Counted from the first letter of the stretch, positions 1 to 6,033 are shown. The stretch is 7,196 nt of DNA from an uncultured Tolumonas sp. (GCA_903931645.1 CAIZDF010000202.1:1-7196), one strand, 5' to 3'. The notes: a model not told the origin generated them from the letters alone. Translations and numbers: made by a program.

Positions 1-663
1 CCGCCTGGCAAGCCACTGGTACGTCATTAGCATGATACTGAATCCAGCAGTAAGAAGTGATATACCTGTAGAAAACACCAAGACTATGCTGGCATTGTTA
101 TATTCGAGCAATCCTGGGTAATTGCTACCCAGATGAAGGGATACACCTCTATATGTATAACTAACCAAATTGAATATCAGCGAGACCACTGATAACCACC
201 GGCCAGTTTCATATTTATTAATATGGTTTAACGCTATAAATAAGCTCGCCAATGAAAATAATGCTAGAAAAAATGAAACGATCTCGCCTCTGATCGCCAT
301 ATTTTCTGGCTTTACCCAATAGCAACACAAAAGAATAAGAGAGACTAAGGGAGCGATTAACGTAAGGTAAATATCTGCTTTACGATAAGTTTTTGTATAT
401 TTCCGAAATGCCATCCAGAAATAAATGCTGCCTAAAACTACGAGCCCATTACCAAGAGAAATGCTGATCCAAATAGAGATCATTCCTCGCCCAAGAAGAA
501 AAATCAGGCCCAGAGTGGTCAATACAATACTGATAAACCAATCATACGCTCCAGGGCATATATACTCTTCACGTAAGCTGAAAAATAGCATTGCTGACAG
601 ACCAATCCCGATCATGATATCCATCAGAAACAAGCCCTGAATTGTTGTCAGCGTTGAAAGCAT
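1..663 (-). CDS. Seven-helix membrane sensor domain, probably the N-terminus of a GGDEF diguanylate cyclase (3' end outside window)
   Basis: An open frame of 221 codons runs from ATG at 663 to the window edge with no stop. The translation is almost entirely hydrophobic. I count about seven membrane segments, near residues 12-30, 42-58, 64-86, 98-117, 127-146, 155-171 and 192-214, and the visible part ends with basic residues (LARR). The pattern of an early helix, then an ISISLGN-GLVVLG segment, then FRKY, resembles the membrane sensor modules that precede GGDEF domains in proteobacterial diguanylate cyclases. The catalytic domain would lie off the left edge, so enzyme identity is inference. 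An in-frame TAA four codons upstream means translation starts at or after 663. The Shine-Dalgarno there is weak, and ATG at codon 14 (LMDIM) is a possible alternative start. The gene lies 110 bp downstream of the YbjQ-family gene on the same strand, with no terminator seen between them. Confidence 0.7.
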   Translation of the reverse strand, partial: MLSTLTTIQGLFLMDIMIGIGLSAMLFFSLREEYICPGAYDWFISIVLTTLGLIFLLGRGMISIWISISLGNGLVVLGSIYFWMAFRKYTKTYRKADIYLTLIAPLVSLILLCCYWVKPENMAIRGEIVSFFLALFSLASLFIALNHINKYETGRWLSVVSLIFNLVSYTYRGVSLHLGSNYPGLLEYNNASIVLVFSTGISLLTAGFSIMLMTYQWLARR

Positions 664-773
664 CTTTTGCCATTAGTTTTATTCACCATCTATTAACGAT
701 AGCCGAAACTAATTGTGGATGCTGATTTGACAAAAATTTTTTCAATGGTGATACAGCTGTCTTTCCTCAGGAT

Positions 774-1106
774 CTATAATTTAGGTTCTACAAAAACAGC
801 TGAGCCATAACACATGACTTCTGTTAACCCGGCCATCAATTCCGTAGTGTCATAGCGCATACCAATGATCGCATTAGCGCCATAAGCATCAGCGTGTCGG
901 CACATCTCTGTGTAAGCTTCTAAGCGGGCCTTCTCACACAGATTGGTGTAGATAGTTATGTTTCCGCCGAAAATAGTCTGGATACCACCCAAAAAGTTGC
1001 CCACAATTGAACGGGAACGAACAGTAATACCTCTCACAATGCAGATGTTTTTCTTAATAGTGTAACCAGGCAACTCAAAAGCAGTAGTGATCATTGAGCT
1101 TATCAA
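774..1106 (-). CDS. YbjQ/UPF0145 family protein
   Basis: This is a 110-residue protein of the YbjQ (UPF0145) family, small cytosolic proteins of unknown function that form ring-like oligomers. Family hallmarks seen are the N-terminal TTAFELPGYTIKK segment, the VRGITVRSRSIVGNFLGGIQ stretch, a GGNITIYT turn, the helix KARLEAYTEM, the signature YGANAIIGMRYD and the closing EVMCYGSAVFVEP. The length matches full family members. The start is TTG at 1106, preceded by a near-perfect Shine-Dalgarno AAAAGGAGGT (AGGAGG ends 5 nt before it). The next ATG, at 1094, would sit 17 nt from that site, too far. The gene lies just past the terminator of the upstream SEL1 gene, so it needs its own promoter in the ~60 bp between; I found no convincing one. 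No specific ligand can be assigned; the old 'heavy-metal binding' label for the family is not supported by residues seen here. Confidence 0.88.
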   Translation of the reverse strand: MISSMITTAFELPGYTIKKNICIVRGITVRSRSIVGNFLGGIQTIFGGNITIYTNLCEKARLEAYTEMCRHADAYGANAIIGMRYDTTELMAGLTEVMCYGSAVFVEPKL

Positions 1107-1167
1107 GATGACCTCCTTTTAAAGGATCGAGTATTCCAGAAAAATTTACAGAGTCTGAGCTGGATAT

Positions 1168-1199
1168 AAAAAATGGCTATACCATTATTGATATAGCCA
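1168..1199 (-). terminator. Rho-independent terminator after the SEL1-repeat gene
   Basis: TGGCTATA (1174-1181) pairs perfectly with TATAGCCA (1192-1199) around a 10-nt loop. Read on the minus strand, the 8-bp stem is followed directly by six T residues (1173-1168). It lies about 70 bp past the stop of the SEL1 gene and separates that unit from the YbjQ-family gene. Confidence 0.75.
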
Positions 1200-1269
1200 C
1201 AATTTCACTTAATAGCCCGGCATAATGCTTCGGCTTCATTTCGATTCATTAAATGTACTCATTAGCCGA

Positions 1270-1911
1270 CTATAGCTTCTTAGCCAAAGCTTTCACTTTC
1301 TTTAACTGCTTTTTAGTCAGCTTTTTGCTGGTTGTATCGAAAAATACCTTAGCATCTTTATTTCCATGGTCGGCAGCTGCTAATACCCAAGCATTACCCA
1401 TGATTTTATCAATTTTGCCTCCACGGCCCGTCATTAATAACACGCCCAACGAATATTGAGATTCGACATGGCCTAAACGCGCTGCTTTTTCATAAAACTT
1501 CCGGCTCGCAGCGATATCTTTGGTTGTGCCTCGACCATTCGCTAATGCATCTGCTTTTTGATAAAGAGCAGCAGGATTACCCTGATTCGCTGCTTTATCA
1601 AACCACTGATAAGCCTGAGTCTCATCGTGCACAACACCTCGGCCTGATGCATAAGCAGCCCCCATCATGAATTGAGCTTCAGATTTACCCTGTTGTGCCG
1701 ATTTTAAAAACCACTGAGCACCTTTGGTATAATCCTGAGTTACTCCAATCCCATTGGTGTAATTCAAACCCAACTGATATTGCGATTGAGCATCACCCTG
1801 TTCAGCCTTACTCATCGTTTGCGCGACATGTTTCGGAACCGTTGCACAGCCACTCACAATCAACAATAAAACCAGGACAAAGCGTCTCAGACTTTTCAGC
1901 ATTAACATCAT
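1270..1911 (-). CDS. SEL1-repeat lipoprotein
   Basis: This 213-residue protein has an N-terminal lipoprotein signal: basic residues KSLRR (6-10), a hydrophobic run to residue 19, and lipobox IVSGC with the lipidated Cys at 22. After cleavage it should be anchored in the outer or inner membrane; residues A-T after the Cys do not suggest inner-membrane retention. Four consecutive SEL1 repeats of exactly 36 residues follow (40-75, 76-111, 112-147, 148-183). They show the usual pattern of A-x-x-x-LG-x-x-Y near the start, G-x-G in the middle and A(A/S)-x-x-G at the end. A lysine-rich helical tail (193-213) closes the protein. SEL1 repeats form alpha-solenoid scaffolds for protein-protein contacts, so a partner is expected. 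The start ATG has AAGGA 6 nt upstream. The gene follows the coiled-coil gene by only 32 bp and is probably co-transcribed with it. Confidence 0.88.
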   Translation of the reverse strand: MMLMLKSLRRFVLVLLLIVSGCATVPKHVAQTMSKAEQGDAQSQYQLGLNYTNGIGVTQDYTKGAQWFLKSAQQGKSEAQFMMGAAYASGRGVVHDETQAYQWFDKAANQGNPAALYQKADALANGRGTTKDIAASRKFYEKAARLGHVESQYSLGVLLMTGRGGKIDKIMGNAWVLAAADHGNKDAKVFFDTTSKKLTKKQLKKVKALAKKL

Positions 1912-1943
1912 CGTTATTCCTTTTCTCTGATCAGGGAATTTAG

Positions 1944-2567
1944 TTATTCTTCAATACCCAATAATTCGTTGGTTGCAGCCACCACCTCATCGGTGACCTC
2001 TTTATTCGCTGCAGTCGCTAATGAATCAGCTTCAATCTGTGATGAGTTTGCTAATTGAATTTGAGTTTCAGCCAGCGCTGCCTGAGCAGCCGTAAGTTGG
2101 GCATTCAATGCTGCAATCTGAGTTTTATCGGTTGCCGTTGCAAGTTGAGCTTCCAGACTTTGAATCGTTTCATTCAGCTCATTTTCTTTCATAGTCAAAG
2201 CAGTGGTTACCTGAACAGCCGCTTTATATTGCGCAAGAGCACCAACAACAGAGTTTGCGGATGCATGTGCTAACGCATTTTCTGAAGCGTGCGCAGCATT
2301 TAAACGCCCCAAAGCTTTCGCTAAAGACCCTTGATTTGAACTACCTGACGCTGAATCGCTGTCTGATGAATTATCATTTGAACTGGCATTCGTACTGGAA
2401 TTACCCTTGCTATGACTGCTGCTATTCCCATTGCCATTACCACTCTTTGCCTGAGCAACTGAGTATGAAAGACCGTTATTCAGATCAAATGACAAGGGAG
2501 CAAAGGTCAACGCACTGACATAAGCACAGCCAATCAGCGCACGTTTCAAAGATGTAGAGACTTTCAT
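1944..2567 (-). CDS. Secreted Ser/Asn-rich coiled-coil protein of unknown function
   Basis: This 207-residue protein has a long signal peptide: KR at 8-9, a hydrophobic core around 10-26, and likely cleavage after A-Q-A at residue 40. Residues 41-81 are low complexity, rich in Gly, Asn and Ser with a few Asp, and look like a flexible linker. A segment LGRLNAAHAS (86-95) through SANSVVGALAQY (103-114) follows, then a helix with heptad character (about 127-178) and a short acidic end. The motif LNAAHAS...A...NS-VG-A-Y with the ending LLGI reminds me of uncharacterised secreted proteobacterial proteins, but I can name no family with certainty. The start is ATG at 2567, with AGGAAGG 5 nt upstream. 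An in-frame GTG at 2597 would add ten residues but lacks such a site. The partner SEL1 lipoprotein gene lies 32 bp downstream, suggesting the two act together in the envelope. No function is assigned. Confidence 0.75.
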   Translation of the reverse strand: MKVSTSLKRALIGCAYVSALTFAPLSFDLNNGLSYSVAQAKSGNGNGNSSSHSKGNSSTNASSNDNSSDSDSASGSSNQGSLAKALGRLNAAHASENALAHASANSVVGALAQYKAAVQVTTALTMKENELNETIQSLEAQLATATDKTQIAALNAQLTAAQAALAETQIQLANSSQIEADSLATAANKEVTDEVVAATNELLGIEE

Positions 2568-2627
2568 ACAGACCTTCCTGATGGACATGACAAACACCGA
2601 ATCTTACGGTGACGATATATGAAAAGC

Positions 2628-2656
2628 ATAGTAAAAGACTCAGGAATTCACATCAA
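2628..2656 (-). promoter_or_regulatory. Putative sigma-70 promoter of the coiled-coil/SEL1 unit
   Basis: On the minus strand, TTGATG (2656-2651) and TACTAT (2633-2628) are separated by exactly 17 nt. Each matches consensus at 4 of 6 positions. The predicted start near 2620 gives a leader of about 55 nt before the ATG at 2567. A CATATAT sequence just downstream is an alternative -10 with no matching -35. Confidence 0.4.
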
Positions 2657-2761
2657 AGATGAACTAAAATGCACAACCATTAACTAGAACTCTTCTCTGG
2701 CCCAGCCGTCTGTAGCGGCATAGTGCACCCTGAATATTAAATAGAGGGAGTACACCCTAAA

Positions 2762-2861
2762 CGATGGCATCCTTTGGAAGGACATGGCACACACTGGAAT
2801 AAAAAAACCGCTAGAATGCGGGTTTAGTGGGATTTACTGGATTTCCGTGGAAGCCCTTGGA
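2762..2861 (-). repeat. Imperfect direct repeat, copy A (distal to yicC)
   Basis: This copy aligns with 3470-3558. Shared blocks, in order on the plus strand, are CG-TGGC-TCC-TTGGA, CATGGCA, the A7 tract with a CCGC...GCGG hairpin, TTTACTGGATTTC and TGGAAGCCCTTGGAC. Relative to copy B it has an extra ~9 nt (around AGTGGGATT, 2826-2834) and several substitutions. Both copies are preceded by a GTGCAC (2723-2728 and 3445-3450), so similarity may extend further left. The copies are in the same orientation about 700 bp apart. Confidence 0.6.
2801..2825 (-). terminator. Terminator-like hairpin in repeat copy A
   Basis: CCGC (2808-2811) pairs with GCGG (2818-2821) around TAGAAT, extended by AAA/TTT pairs with one extra G on the right arm. 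On the minus strand it runs into seven T residues (2807-2801). It is a slightly decayed counterpart of the yicC terminator at 3506-3532. No minus-strand gene lies immediately upstream of it, so it looks duplicated rather than serving a gene. Confidence 0.5.
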
Positions 2862-2897
2862 CCGGATTTGAATCCTCGGGTAGGGCTTTGCTTTTTT
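2851..2897 (+). terminator. Long plus-strand hairpin followed by T residues
   Basis: AAGCCC (2851-2856) pairs with GGGCTT (2883-2888). Inside it a second stem GGAT/ATCC (2864-2867 with 2872-2875) is closed by TTGA. TGC and six T residues (2892-2897) follow, so it could act as an intrinsic terminator on the plus strand. The left arm lies inside repeat copy A, and the right arm is unique sequence. No plus-strand gene is apparent upstream, so its role is unclear. Confidence 0.4.
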
Positions 2898-2971
2898 GTC
2901 TATCTTGATTAACCGATCGGCCATCGCTTGATGTTATGCTCACAACAATCAAGTTTACATAAGGGGGTTTT

Positions 2972-3151
2972 ATGATTTTATCTGATTTGGAGAATCATCC
3001 ATTTTTTGCTGAACATGTTTTGCTCCAAGTTATACCTATTACCTCTCGCTCTACTTTTTTGCTTCAACTTGAGCGCGTTCAGCTACTAAAGGCTGAATAT
3101 CAGAGTCTAGCGCGTCAGCATGGTGATTTTGTGGATCTTTCTGATTCTTGA
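2972..3151 (+). CDS. Small hypothetical protein, 59 residues
   Basis: ATG at 2972 follows a strong purine run AAGGGGG ending 4 nt upstream, and the frame stays open for 59 codons to TGA. The product begins MILSDLENHPFF, contains the stretch VIPITSRSTFLLQLERVQLL and ends with an acidic tail FVDLSDS. The centre is predicted helical and mildly amphipathic. I recognise no family; the SRST motif is reminiscent of small helix-turn-helix proteins of the AlpA type, but the spacing does not match well. The sequence TGTTATGCT (2932-2940) could be an extended -10 upstream. It sits alone between the two yicC-linked repeats, and an imperfect inverted repeat starts 7 nt after its stop. It may be cargo, or a remnant of a larger gene. 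Confidence 0.45.
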   Translation: MILSDLENHPFFAEHVLLQVIPITSRSTFLLQLERVQLLKAEYQSLARQHGDFVDLSDS

Positions 3152-3158
3152 TTTCTAT

Positions 3159-3212
3159 AGCAAACACCATCGCAGCGCTTACATCAAGGCAAGGCGATGT
3201 AGTGAGTTAGCT
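3159..3212 (+). repeat. Imperfect inverted repeat just after the small ORF
   Basis: AGCAAAC (3159-3165) pairs with GTTAGCT (3206-3212) with one A-A mismatch. CATCGC (3168-3173) pairs perfectly with GCGATG (3194-3199), leaving a 20-nt centre that includes ACATCAAGGCAAG. Two nested stems with a bulge on one side, placed right after an ORF stop, are loosely like an integron attC site. GTTAGCT deviates from the GTTRRRY core at one position and the left-arm spacer is short, so I do not call it attC. Confidence 0.35.
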
Positions 3213-3403
3213 GTAATCAGATCTCATTATATCCCAGCGATTCATGAATTTGATTTCCACCAAACAAATCTGAAACCGCAGTGTGACCAATGATTTTCAG
3301 TATCTTGGTTTTATTTCTAACAAGAGCAGGGTCGAGTACTGGATCAGGCATATCAGCCCTCAGTTTGAGGGTCTTGAAAAACTACGCTTTGTCGGTTTTG
3401 CTG

Positions 3404-3430
3404 CTGGTGGTAGGCATTTCTACCCACCAG
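3404..3430. repeat. GC-rich hairpin
   Basis: CTGGTGGTAG (3404-3413) pairs with CTACCCACCAG (3420-3430) around GCATTT, with a single unpaired C. No T tract follows on either strand, so it is not an intrinsic terminator. It lies 40 bp from repeat copy B in otherwise non-coding DNA. Confidence 0.4.
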
Positions 3431-3469
3431 TGGTGTGGTGTTTGGTGCACATTTTGGTAAACGTTAAAA

Positions 3470-3558
3470 CGTGGCTTCCCTTGGAATAGCATGGCAAACG
3501 CTAGATAAAAAAACCCGCTAAAATGCGGGTTTACTGGATTTCGTTGGAAGCCCTTGGA
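3470..3558 (-). repeat. Imperfect direct repeat, copy B (abuts the yicC stop codon)
   Basis: This is the counterpart of 2762-2861. It ends 2 bp before the yicC stop triplet (3561-3563) and contains the yicC terminator. Within the copy, a short motif appears twice in the same orientation: CGTGGCTTCCCTTGGA (3470-3485) and CGTTGGAAGCCCTTGGA (3542-3558). The sequence just left of it has a direct repeat TTTGGT (3441-3446, 3453-3458), of the kind that can serve as recombinase arm sites. Confidence 0.6.
3506..3532 (-). terminator. Rho-independent terminator of yicC
   Basis: AAACCCGC (3511-3518) pairs perfectly with GCGGGTTT (3525-3532) around TAAAAT. On the minus strand the 8-bp stem runs into a T7 tract (3513-3507). 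It begins 29 bp after the yicC stop codon. Confidence 0.85.
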
Positions 3559-3560
3559 CA

Positions 3561-4421
3561 CTACTCAACGTTTTGGATCTGCTCTCTCATCTGCTCAATC
3601 AGCACCTTCAGCTCAACCGCTGCTTGCGTGACTTCCGCATTAATTGATTTGGATGCTAACGTGTTCGACTCACGGTTGAACTCCTGCATCATGAAATCCA
3701 GACGACGGCCACAGGCCCCACCTTTGCTGATGATCTTACGGGTTTCGGTGACGTGCATATCCAGACGATCCAGCTCTTCGGCGACATCAATTTTTTGCGC
3801 CAGCATGACAATTTCCTGTTCCACGCGGGTCGCTTCCAGTTCAACCTTGGCTTCAGCCAAACGATCGAGCAAACGTTGACGCTGCCAGTTCAGGATTGCC
3901 GGCATATGTTCACGTACTTTCGCCGCTTCAACTGCAACACCTTCCAGACGTTGTTCCAGCAGGGCTTTTAGTTTGTCACCTTCGGAACGACGTGCAGCGA
4001 TGAACGCTTTGAATACTTCATCAAATGCCGCAAGCAGTGTGACATTGAGCGCATCCATGTCTTGCTCTTCGCCTTCCATCACACCTGGCCAACGCAGAAT
4101 ATCAACCGGATTTAACTGCCCCTGCCCGGCACGATCAATCACCCACAAAGCGTTATCAATCAGCTGTTCCGCCAGCACTTCATTGATTTGTAACTGGCCT
4201 TGGCTAACCTGACTTTCGAAACGCAGATTACATTCAATTTTGCCGCGCTCTAATCCCTGACGGAAACGCTCACGCAGCACCGCCTCCAGATTGCGGAACG
4301 ATTCCGGCAAGCGGAAGTAGGTTTCCAGATAACGTTGATTAACGGAGCGGATTTCCCAAACTGCCGTTCCCCAGTCACCTTTGAATTCTTTGCGGGCGTA
4401 ACCGGTCATACTATGGATCAT
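3561..4421 (-). CDS. yicC: YicC family endoribonuclease
   Basis: This 286-residue YicC/YloC family protein compares with 287 in E. coli. The N-terminal YicC_N domain (about 1-155) starts MIHSMTGYAR and contains SVNQRYLET (26-34), an RLPE and a VDILRWPGVM stretch. The C-terminal DUF1732 domain carries the family signature RLDFMMQEFNRESNTLASKS (240-259) and ends QMREQIQNVE. E. coli YicC is reported to be an endoribonuclease that affects turnover of the small RNA RyhB; activity here is inferred from similarity. The start ATG at 4421 matches the family's usual N-terminus. An upstream in-frame start at 4490 would add 23 residues, but it lies upstream of the predicted promoter (4455-4483), so it is rejected. 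The gene is divergent from rph, as in enterobacteria. It ends at a strong terminator that sits within a duplicated sequence. Confidence 0.96.
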   Translation of the reverse strand: MIHSMTGYARKEFKGDWGTAVWEIRSVNQRYLETYFRLPESFRNLEAVLRERFRQGLERGKIECNLRFESQVSQGQLQINEVLAEQLIDNALWVIDRAGQGQLNPVDILRWPGVMEGEEQDMDALNVTLLAAFDEVFKAFIAARRSEGDKLKALLEQRLEGVAVEAAKVREHMPAILNWQRQRLLDRLAEAKVELEATRVEQEIVMLAQKIDVAEELDRLDMHVTETRKIISKGGACGRRLDFMMQEFNRESNTLASKSINAEVTQAAVELKVLIEQMREQIQNVE

Positions 4422-4454
4422 GGCTTGCTCTTTGATTGGCGTGAAATTAGACCG

Positions 4455-4483
4455 ATTATACTCATCCCGCACTACGGCGTCAG
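4455..4483 (-). promoter_or_regulatory. Sigma-70 promoter of yicC
   Basis: On the minus strand, CTGACG (4483-4478) lies 17 nt before a perfect TATAAT (4460-4455). The predicted start near 4448 gives a leader of about 27 nt to the ATG at 4421. This placement fixes that ATG as the real start. Confidence 0.7.
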
Positions 4484-4511
4484 TAGCCATGCAATGAAGA
4501 CATAGATCACG

Positions 4512-4542
4512 TATAATTCATGGCAATTTAATCAGCCAGGAA
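4512..4542 (+). promoter_or_regulatory. -10 element and ribosome binding site of rph-pyrE
   Basis: A perfect TATAAT lies at 4512-4517. No good -35 is present at the expected distance (ATGCAA at 4489-4494 is the closest), so the promoter may be activator-dependent or weak. CAGGAA (4537-4542) is 5 nt upstream of the rph ATG. This promoter is back to back with the yicC promoter. Confidence 0.5.
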
Positions 4543-4547
4543 TCATC

Positions 4548-5261
4548 ATGCGTCCAAGCGGAAGAACGCCGGAACAACTACGCCCTATCACTATTACCCG
4601 TCAATTTACCTGTCATGCCGAAGGTTCTGTACTGGTTGAATTTGGCCGCACCAAAGTGCTGTGTACAGCCACCGTAACCGAAGGTGTACCACGTTTTCTG
4701 AAAGGAAAAGGCCAGGGTTGGGTAACCGCTGAATACGGCATGCTGCCACGCTCCACTCATTCACGCATGCATCGTGAAGCCGCTTCCGGTAAACAAGGTG
4801 GCCGGACGTTAGAAATTCAGCGTCTGATCGCGCGCTCCCTGCGTGCTGCCGTTGATTTGACCAAACTGGGTGAACACACCATTACCGTGGATTGCGATGT
4901 ATTGCAGGCTGATGGTGGCACACGTACTGCGTCGATCACCGGTGCTTGTGTGGCATTAGTGGATGCACTGAACTGGTTACAAGCCAAAGGCACACTGAAA
5001 ACCAGCCCACTGAATTTTATGGTTGCTGCGGTGTCTGTTGGTATTTATGACGGTGTTCCGGTTTGCGATCTGGATTATGACGAAGATTCCAGCGCCGAAA
5101 CCGACATGAATCTGGTGATGACCGAAACCGGAAAACTGATCGAGGTGCAAGGCACTGCCGAAGGTGCACCGTTCTCGCAAGAAGAGCTGATGCAATTGTT
5201 GGAACTGGGGAAACAAGGTATTCAGCAGATCATTCAGCAACAACATCAGGCATTAGCTTAA
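4548..5261 (+). CDS. rph: Ribonuclease PH
   Basis: RNase PH trims the 3' ends of tRNA precursors and other RNAs by phosphorolysis, releasing nucleoside diphosphates. The 237-residue protein matches the full family length (E. coli 238) and aligns end to end. Key features are EGSVLVEFG (25-33), [12 protein letters not shown] (47-58), [10 protein letters not shown] (61-70), phosphate-site Arg86 in [12 protein letters not shown], the GTR triplet at 124-126 in [13 protein letters not shown], and the metal-site acidic cluster [16 protein letters not shown] (173-188) with D180 and D186. No frameshift is seen, unlike the defective rph of E. coli K-12. It is the first gene of a pair with pyrE, 34 bp apart. 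The start is set by CAGGAA 5 nt upstream and by the conserved MRPSGR N-terminus. Confidence 0.98.
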   Translation: MRPSGRTPEQLRPITITRQFTCHAEGSVLVEFGRTKVLCTATVTEGVPRFLKGKGQGWVTAEYGMLPRSTHSRMHREAASGKQGGRTLEIQRLIARSLRAAVDLTKLGEHTITVDCDVLQADGGTRTASITGACVALVDALNWLQAKGTLKTSPLNFMVAAVSVGIYDGVPVCDLDYDEDSSAETDMNLVMTETGKLIEVQGTAEGAPFSQEELMQLLELGKQGIQQIIQQQHQALA

Positions 5262-5295
5262 TTTAACGTTTTAAGTAACAAGGAATGAAATCACG

Positions 5296-5937
5296 ATGAA
5301 GGCATATCAGCGCGAGTTTATTGAATTTGCCCTGGAAAAACAGGTTCTTAAATTTGGCGAATTCACCCTGAAATCAGGTCGGAAAAGCCCGTATTTCTTT
5401 AATGCCGGTTTGTTTAACTCTGGCCGGGATCTGGCAAAACTGGGTCGTTATTATGCCGCCGCACTGGTAGATAGTGCGATCAACTACGACGTATTATTCG
5501 GGCCGGCGTATAAAGGCATCCCGATTGCCTCAGCTACGGCAGTGCAGTTAGCTGAATTGCATGATCAGGATGTGCCTTGGTGCTTTAACCGCAAAGAAGC
5601 CAAAGATCATGGTGAAGGCGGCAATCTGGTCGGCAGCCCGTTAAAAGGCCGCATCATGCTGGTAGATGACGTGATCACCGCAGGCACCGCCATTCGTGAA
5701 TCGATGGATCTGATCCATGCGAATGGTGCGGAACTGGCTGGTGTCTTGATTGCGTTAGATCGTCAGGAAAAAGGCAAAGGTGAGCTGTCAGCGATTCAGG
5801 AAGTGCAACGTGATTACAATGCACCGGTCATTGCGATCATCACACTGGGTGACCTGATTAGTTACTTGGAAACGCAGCCTGAGATGGCGGTGTATTTAGA
5901 AAAAGTAAAAGAGTATCGCGCCAGTTACGGCGTTTAG
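5296..5937 (+). CDS. pyrE: Orotate phosphoribosyltransferase
   Basis: PyrE transfers orotate to PRPP, giving orotidine 5'-monophosphate in de novo UMP synthesis; it works as a cytosolic dimer. The 213 residues equal the E. coli length, with very high similarity throughout. Key features are [15 protein letters not shown] (24-38) with K26 and the orotate-stacking FF at 34-35, [11 protein letters not shown] (68-78), the mobile catalytic loop [13 protein letters not shown] (98-110) with K103 and H105, and the PRPP-binding motif [12 protein letters not shown] (121-132) with D124 and D125. It is co-transcribed with rph. The best ribosome site, AAGGA (5280-5284), is 11 nt from the ATG, longer than usual. 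The short rph-pyrE gap has no hairpin, so the UTP-sensing intercistronic attenuator of E. coli is absent at that position. Confidence 0.98.
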   Translation: MKAYQREFIEFALEKQVLKFGEFTLKSGRKSPYFFNAGLFNSGRDLAKLGRYYAAALVDSAINYDVLFGPAYKGIPIASATAVQLAELHDQDVPWCFNRKEAKDHGEGGNLVGSPLKGRIMLVDDVITAGTAIRESMDLIHANGAELAGVLIALDRQEKGKGELSAIQEVQRDYNAPVIAIITLGDLISYLETQPEMAVYLEKVKEYRASYGV

Positions 5938-5941
5938 TGCT

Positions 5942-5974
5942 TAAAAATACGGGCTGGTTACGACTGGCCTGTAT
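5942..5974 (-). terminator. Hairpin terminator in the convergent region after pyrE
   Basis: ATACGGGCTGG (5947-5957) pairs with CTGGCCTGTAT (5964-5974) around TTACGA, with G-T wobbles. On the minus strand it is followed by TTTTTAA (5947-5941), a good intrinsic terminator for leftward transcription. On the plus strand the stem starts 10 bp after the pyrE stop but lacks a T tract, so termination of pyrE there would be weaker. Confidence 0.6.
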
Positions 5975-5988
5975 CTCTCATGCAAAAA

Positions 5989-6033
5989 TTACATGCCCAG
6001 CCATTTCATTAACATCAGAATAAAATCGACCAT
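5989..6033 (-). CDS. Possible 14-residue hydrophobic peptide
   Basis: On the minus strand, ATG at 6033 is preceded by AGGAG (6046-6042) with 8-nt spacing. It encodes MVDFILMLMKWLGM then TAA. A terminator hairpin (5974-5942) begins 15 bp after the stop, so the ORF has both a good ribosome site and a terminator. The peptide would be membrane-active or membrane-inserted. I find no convincing promoter, and such short ORFs arise by chance; this is a candidate only. Confidence 0.3.
   Translation of the reverse strand: MVDFILMLMKWLGM

Larger units (their letters stand above)
2657..3560. other. Mostly non-coding segment between the coiled-coil gene and yicC
   Basis: About 900 bp hold only one credible ORF (2972-3151). 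The rest consists of two imperfect copies of a terminator-containing repeat (about 2762-2861 and 3470-3558), a plus-strand hairpin followed by T residues (2851-2897), an imperfect inverted repeat (3159-3212) and a GC-rich hairpin (3404-3430). No integrase, transposase, tRNA or rRNA is visible. The bracketing repeats and position next to yicC, a known integration site for mobilizable islands such as MGIVflInd1 of Vibrio, suggest an eroded insertion. That origin is inference. Confidence 0.4.

Noticed and set aside
425..640. Plus-strand 71-codon ORF
   Set aside because: Lies antisense inside the open frame of the membrane protein on the minus strand, which has clear transmembrane periodicity; the plus-strand product has no such character.
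727..755. Plus-strand TTGACA with GATACA 17 nt downstream
   Set aside because: The -35 is perfect but the -10 is poor, and no plus-strand gene follows; downstream genes are all on the minus strand.
2568..2597. Ten-residue N-terminal extension of the coiled-coil protein (GTG 2597)
   Set aside because: ATG 2567 has AGGAAGG at ideal spacing and begins a normal signal peptide; the GTG has no comparable site.
2862..2880. tRNA-like T-arm (GGATTTGAATCC)
   Set aside because: No acceptor, D or anticodon arms can be built around it and no CCA end is present. It is explained as the inner stem of the 2851-2897 hairpin.
3283..3489. Plus-strand 68-codon ORF beginning with GTG
   Set aside because: No ribosome binding site, an in-frame stop 12 bp upstream, a non-ATG start and a 3' end running into repeat copy B. 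It also contains the 3404-3430 hairpin. No recognisable family, so more likely chance.
3561..4490. Longer yicC starting at 4490
   Set aside because: The 23 extra residues have no family counterpart, and the predicted promoter (4455-4483) would lie inside the coding region. ATG 4421 gives the canonical N-terminus.
4578..5246. Minus-strand ORFs inside rph
   Set aside because: They are antisense shadows of a full-length, well-conserved RNase PH gene.
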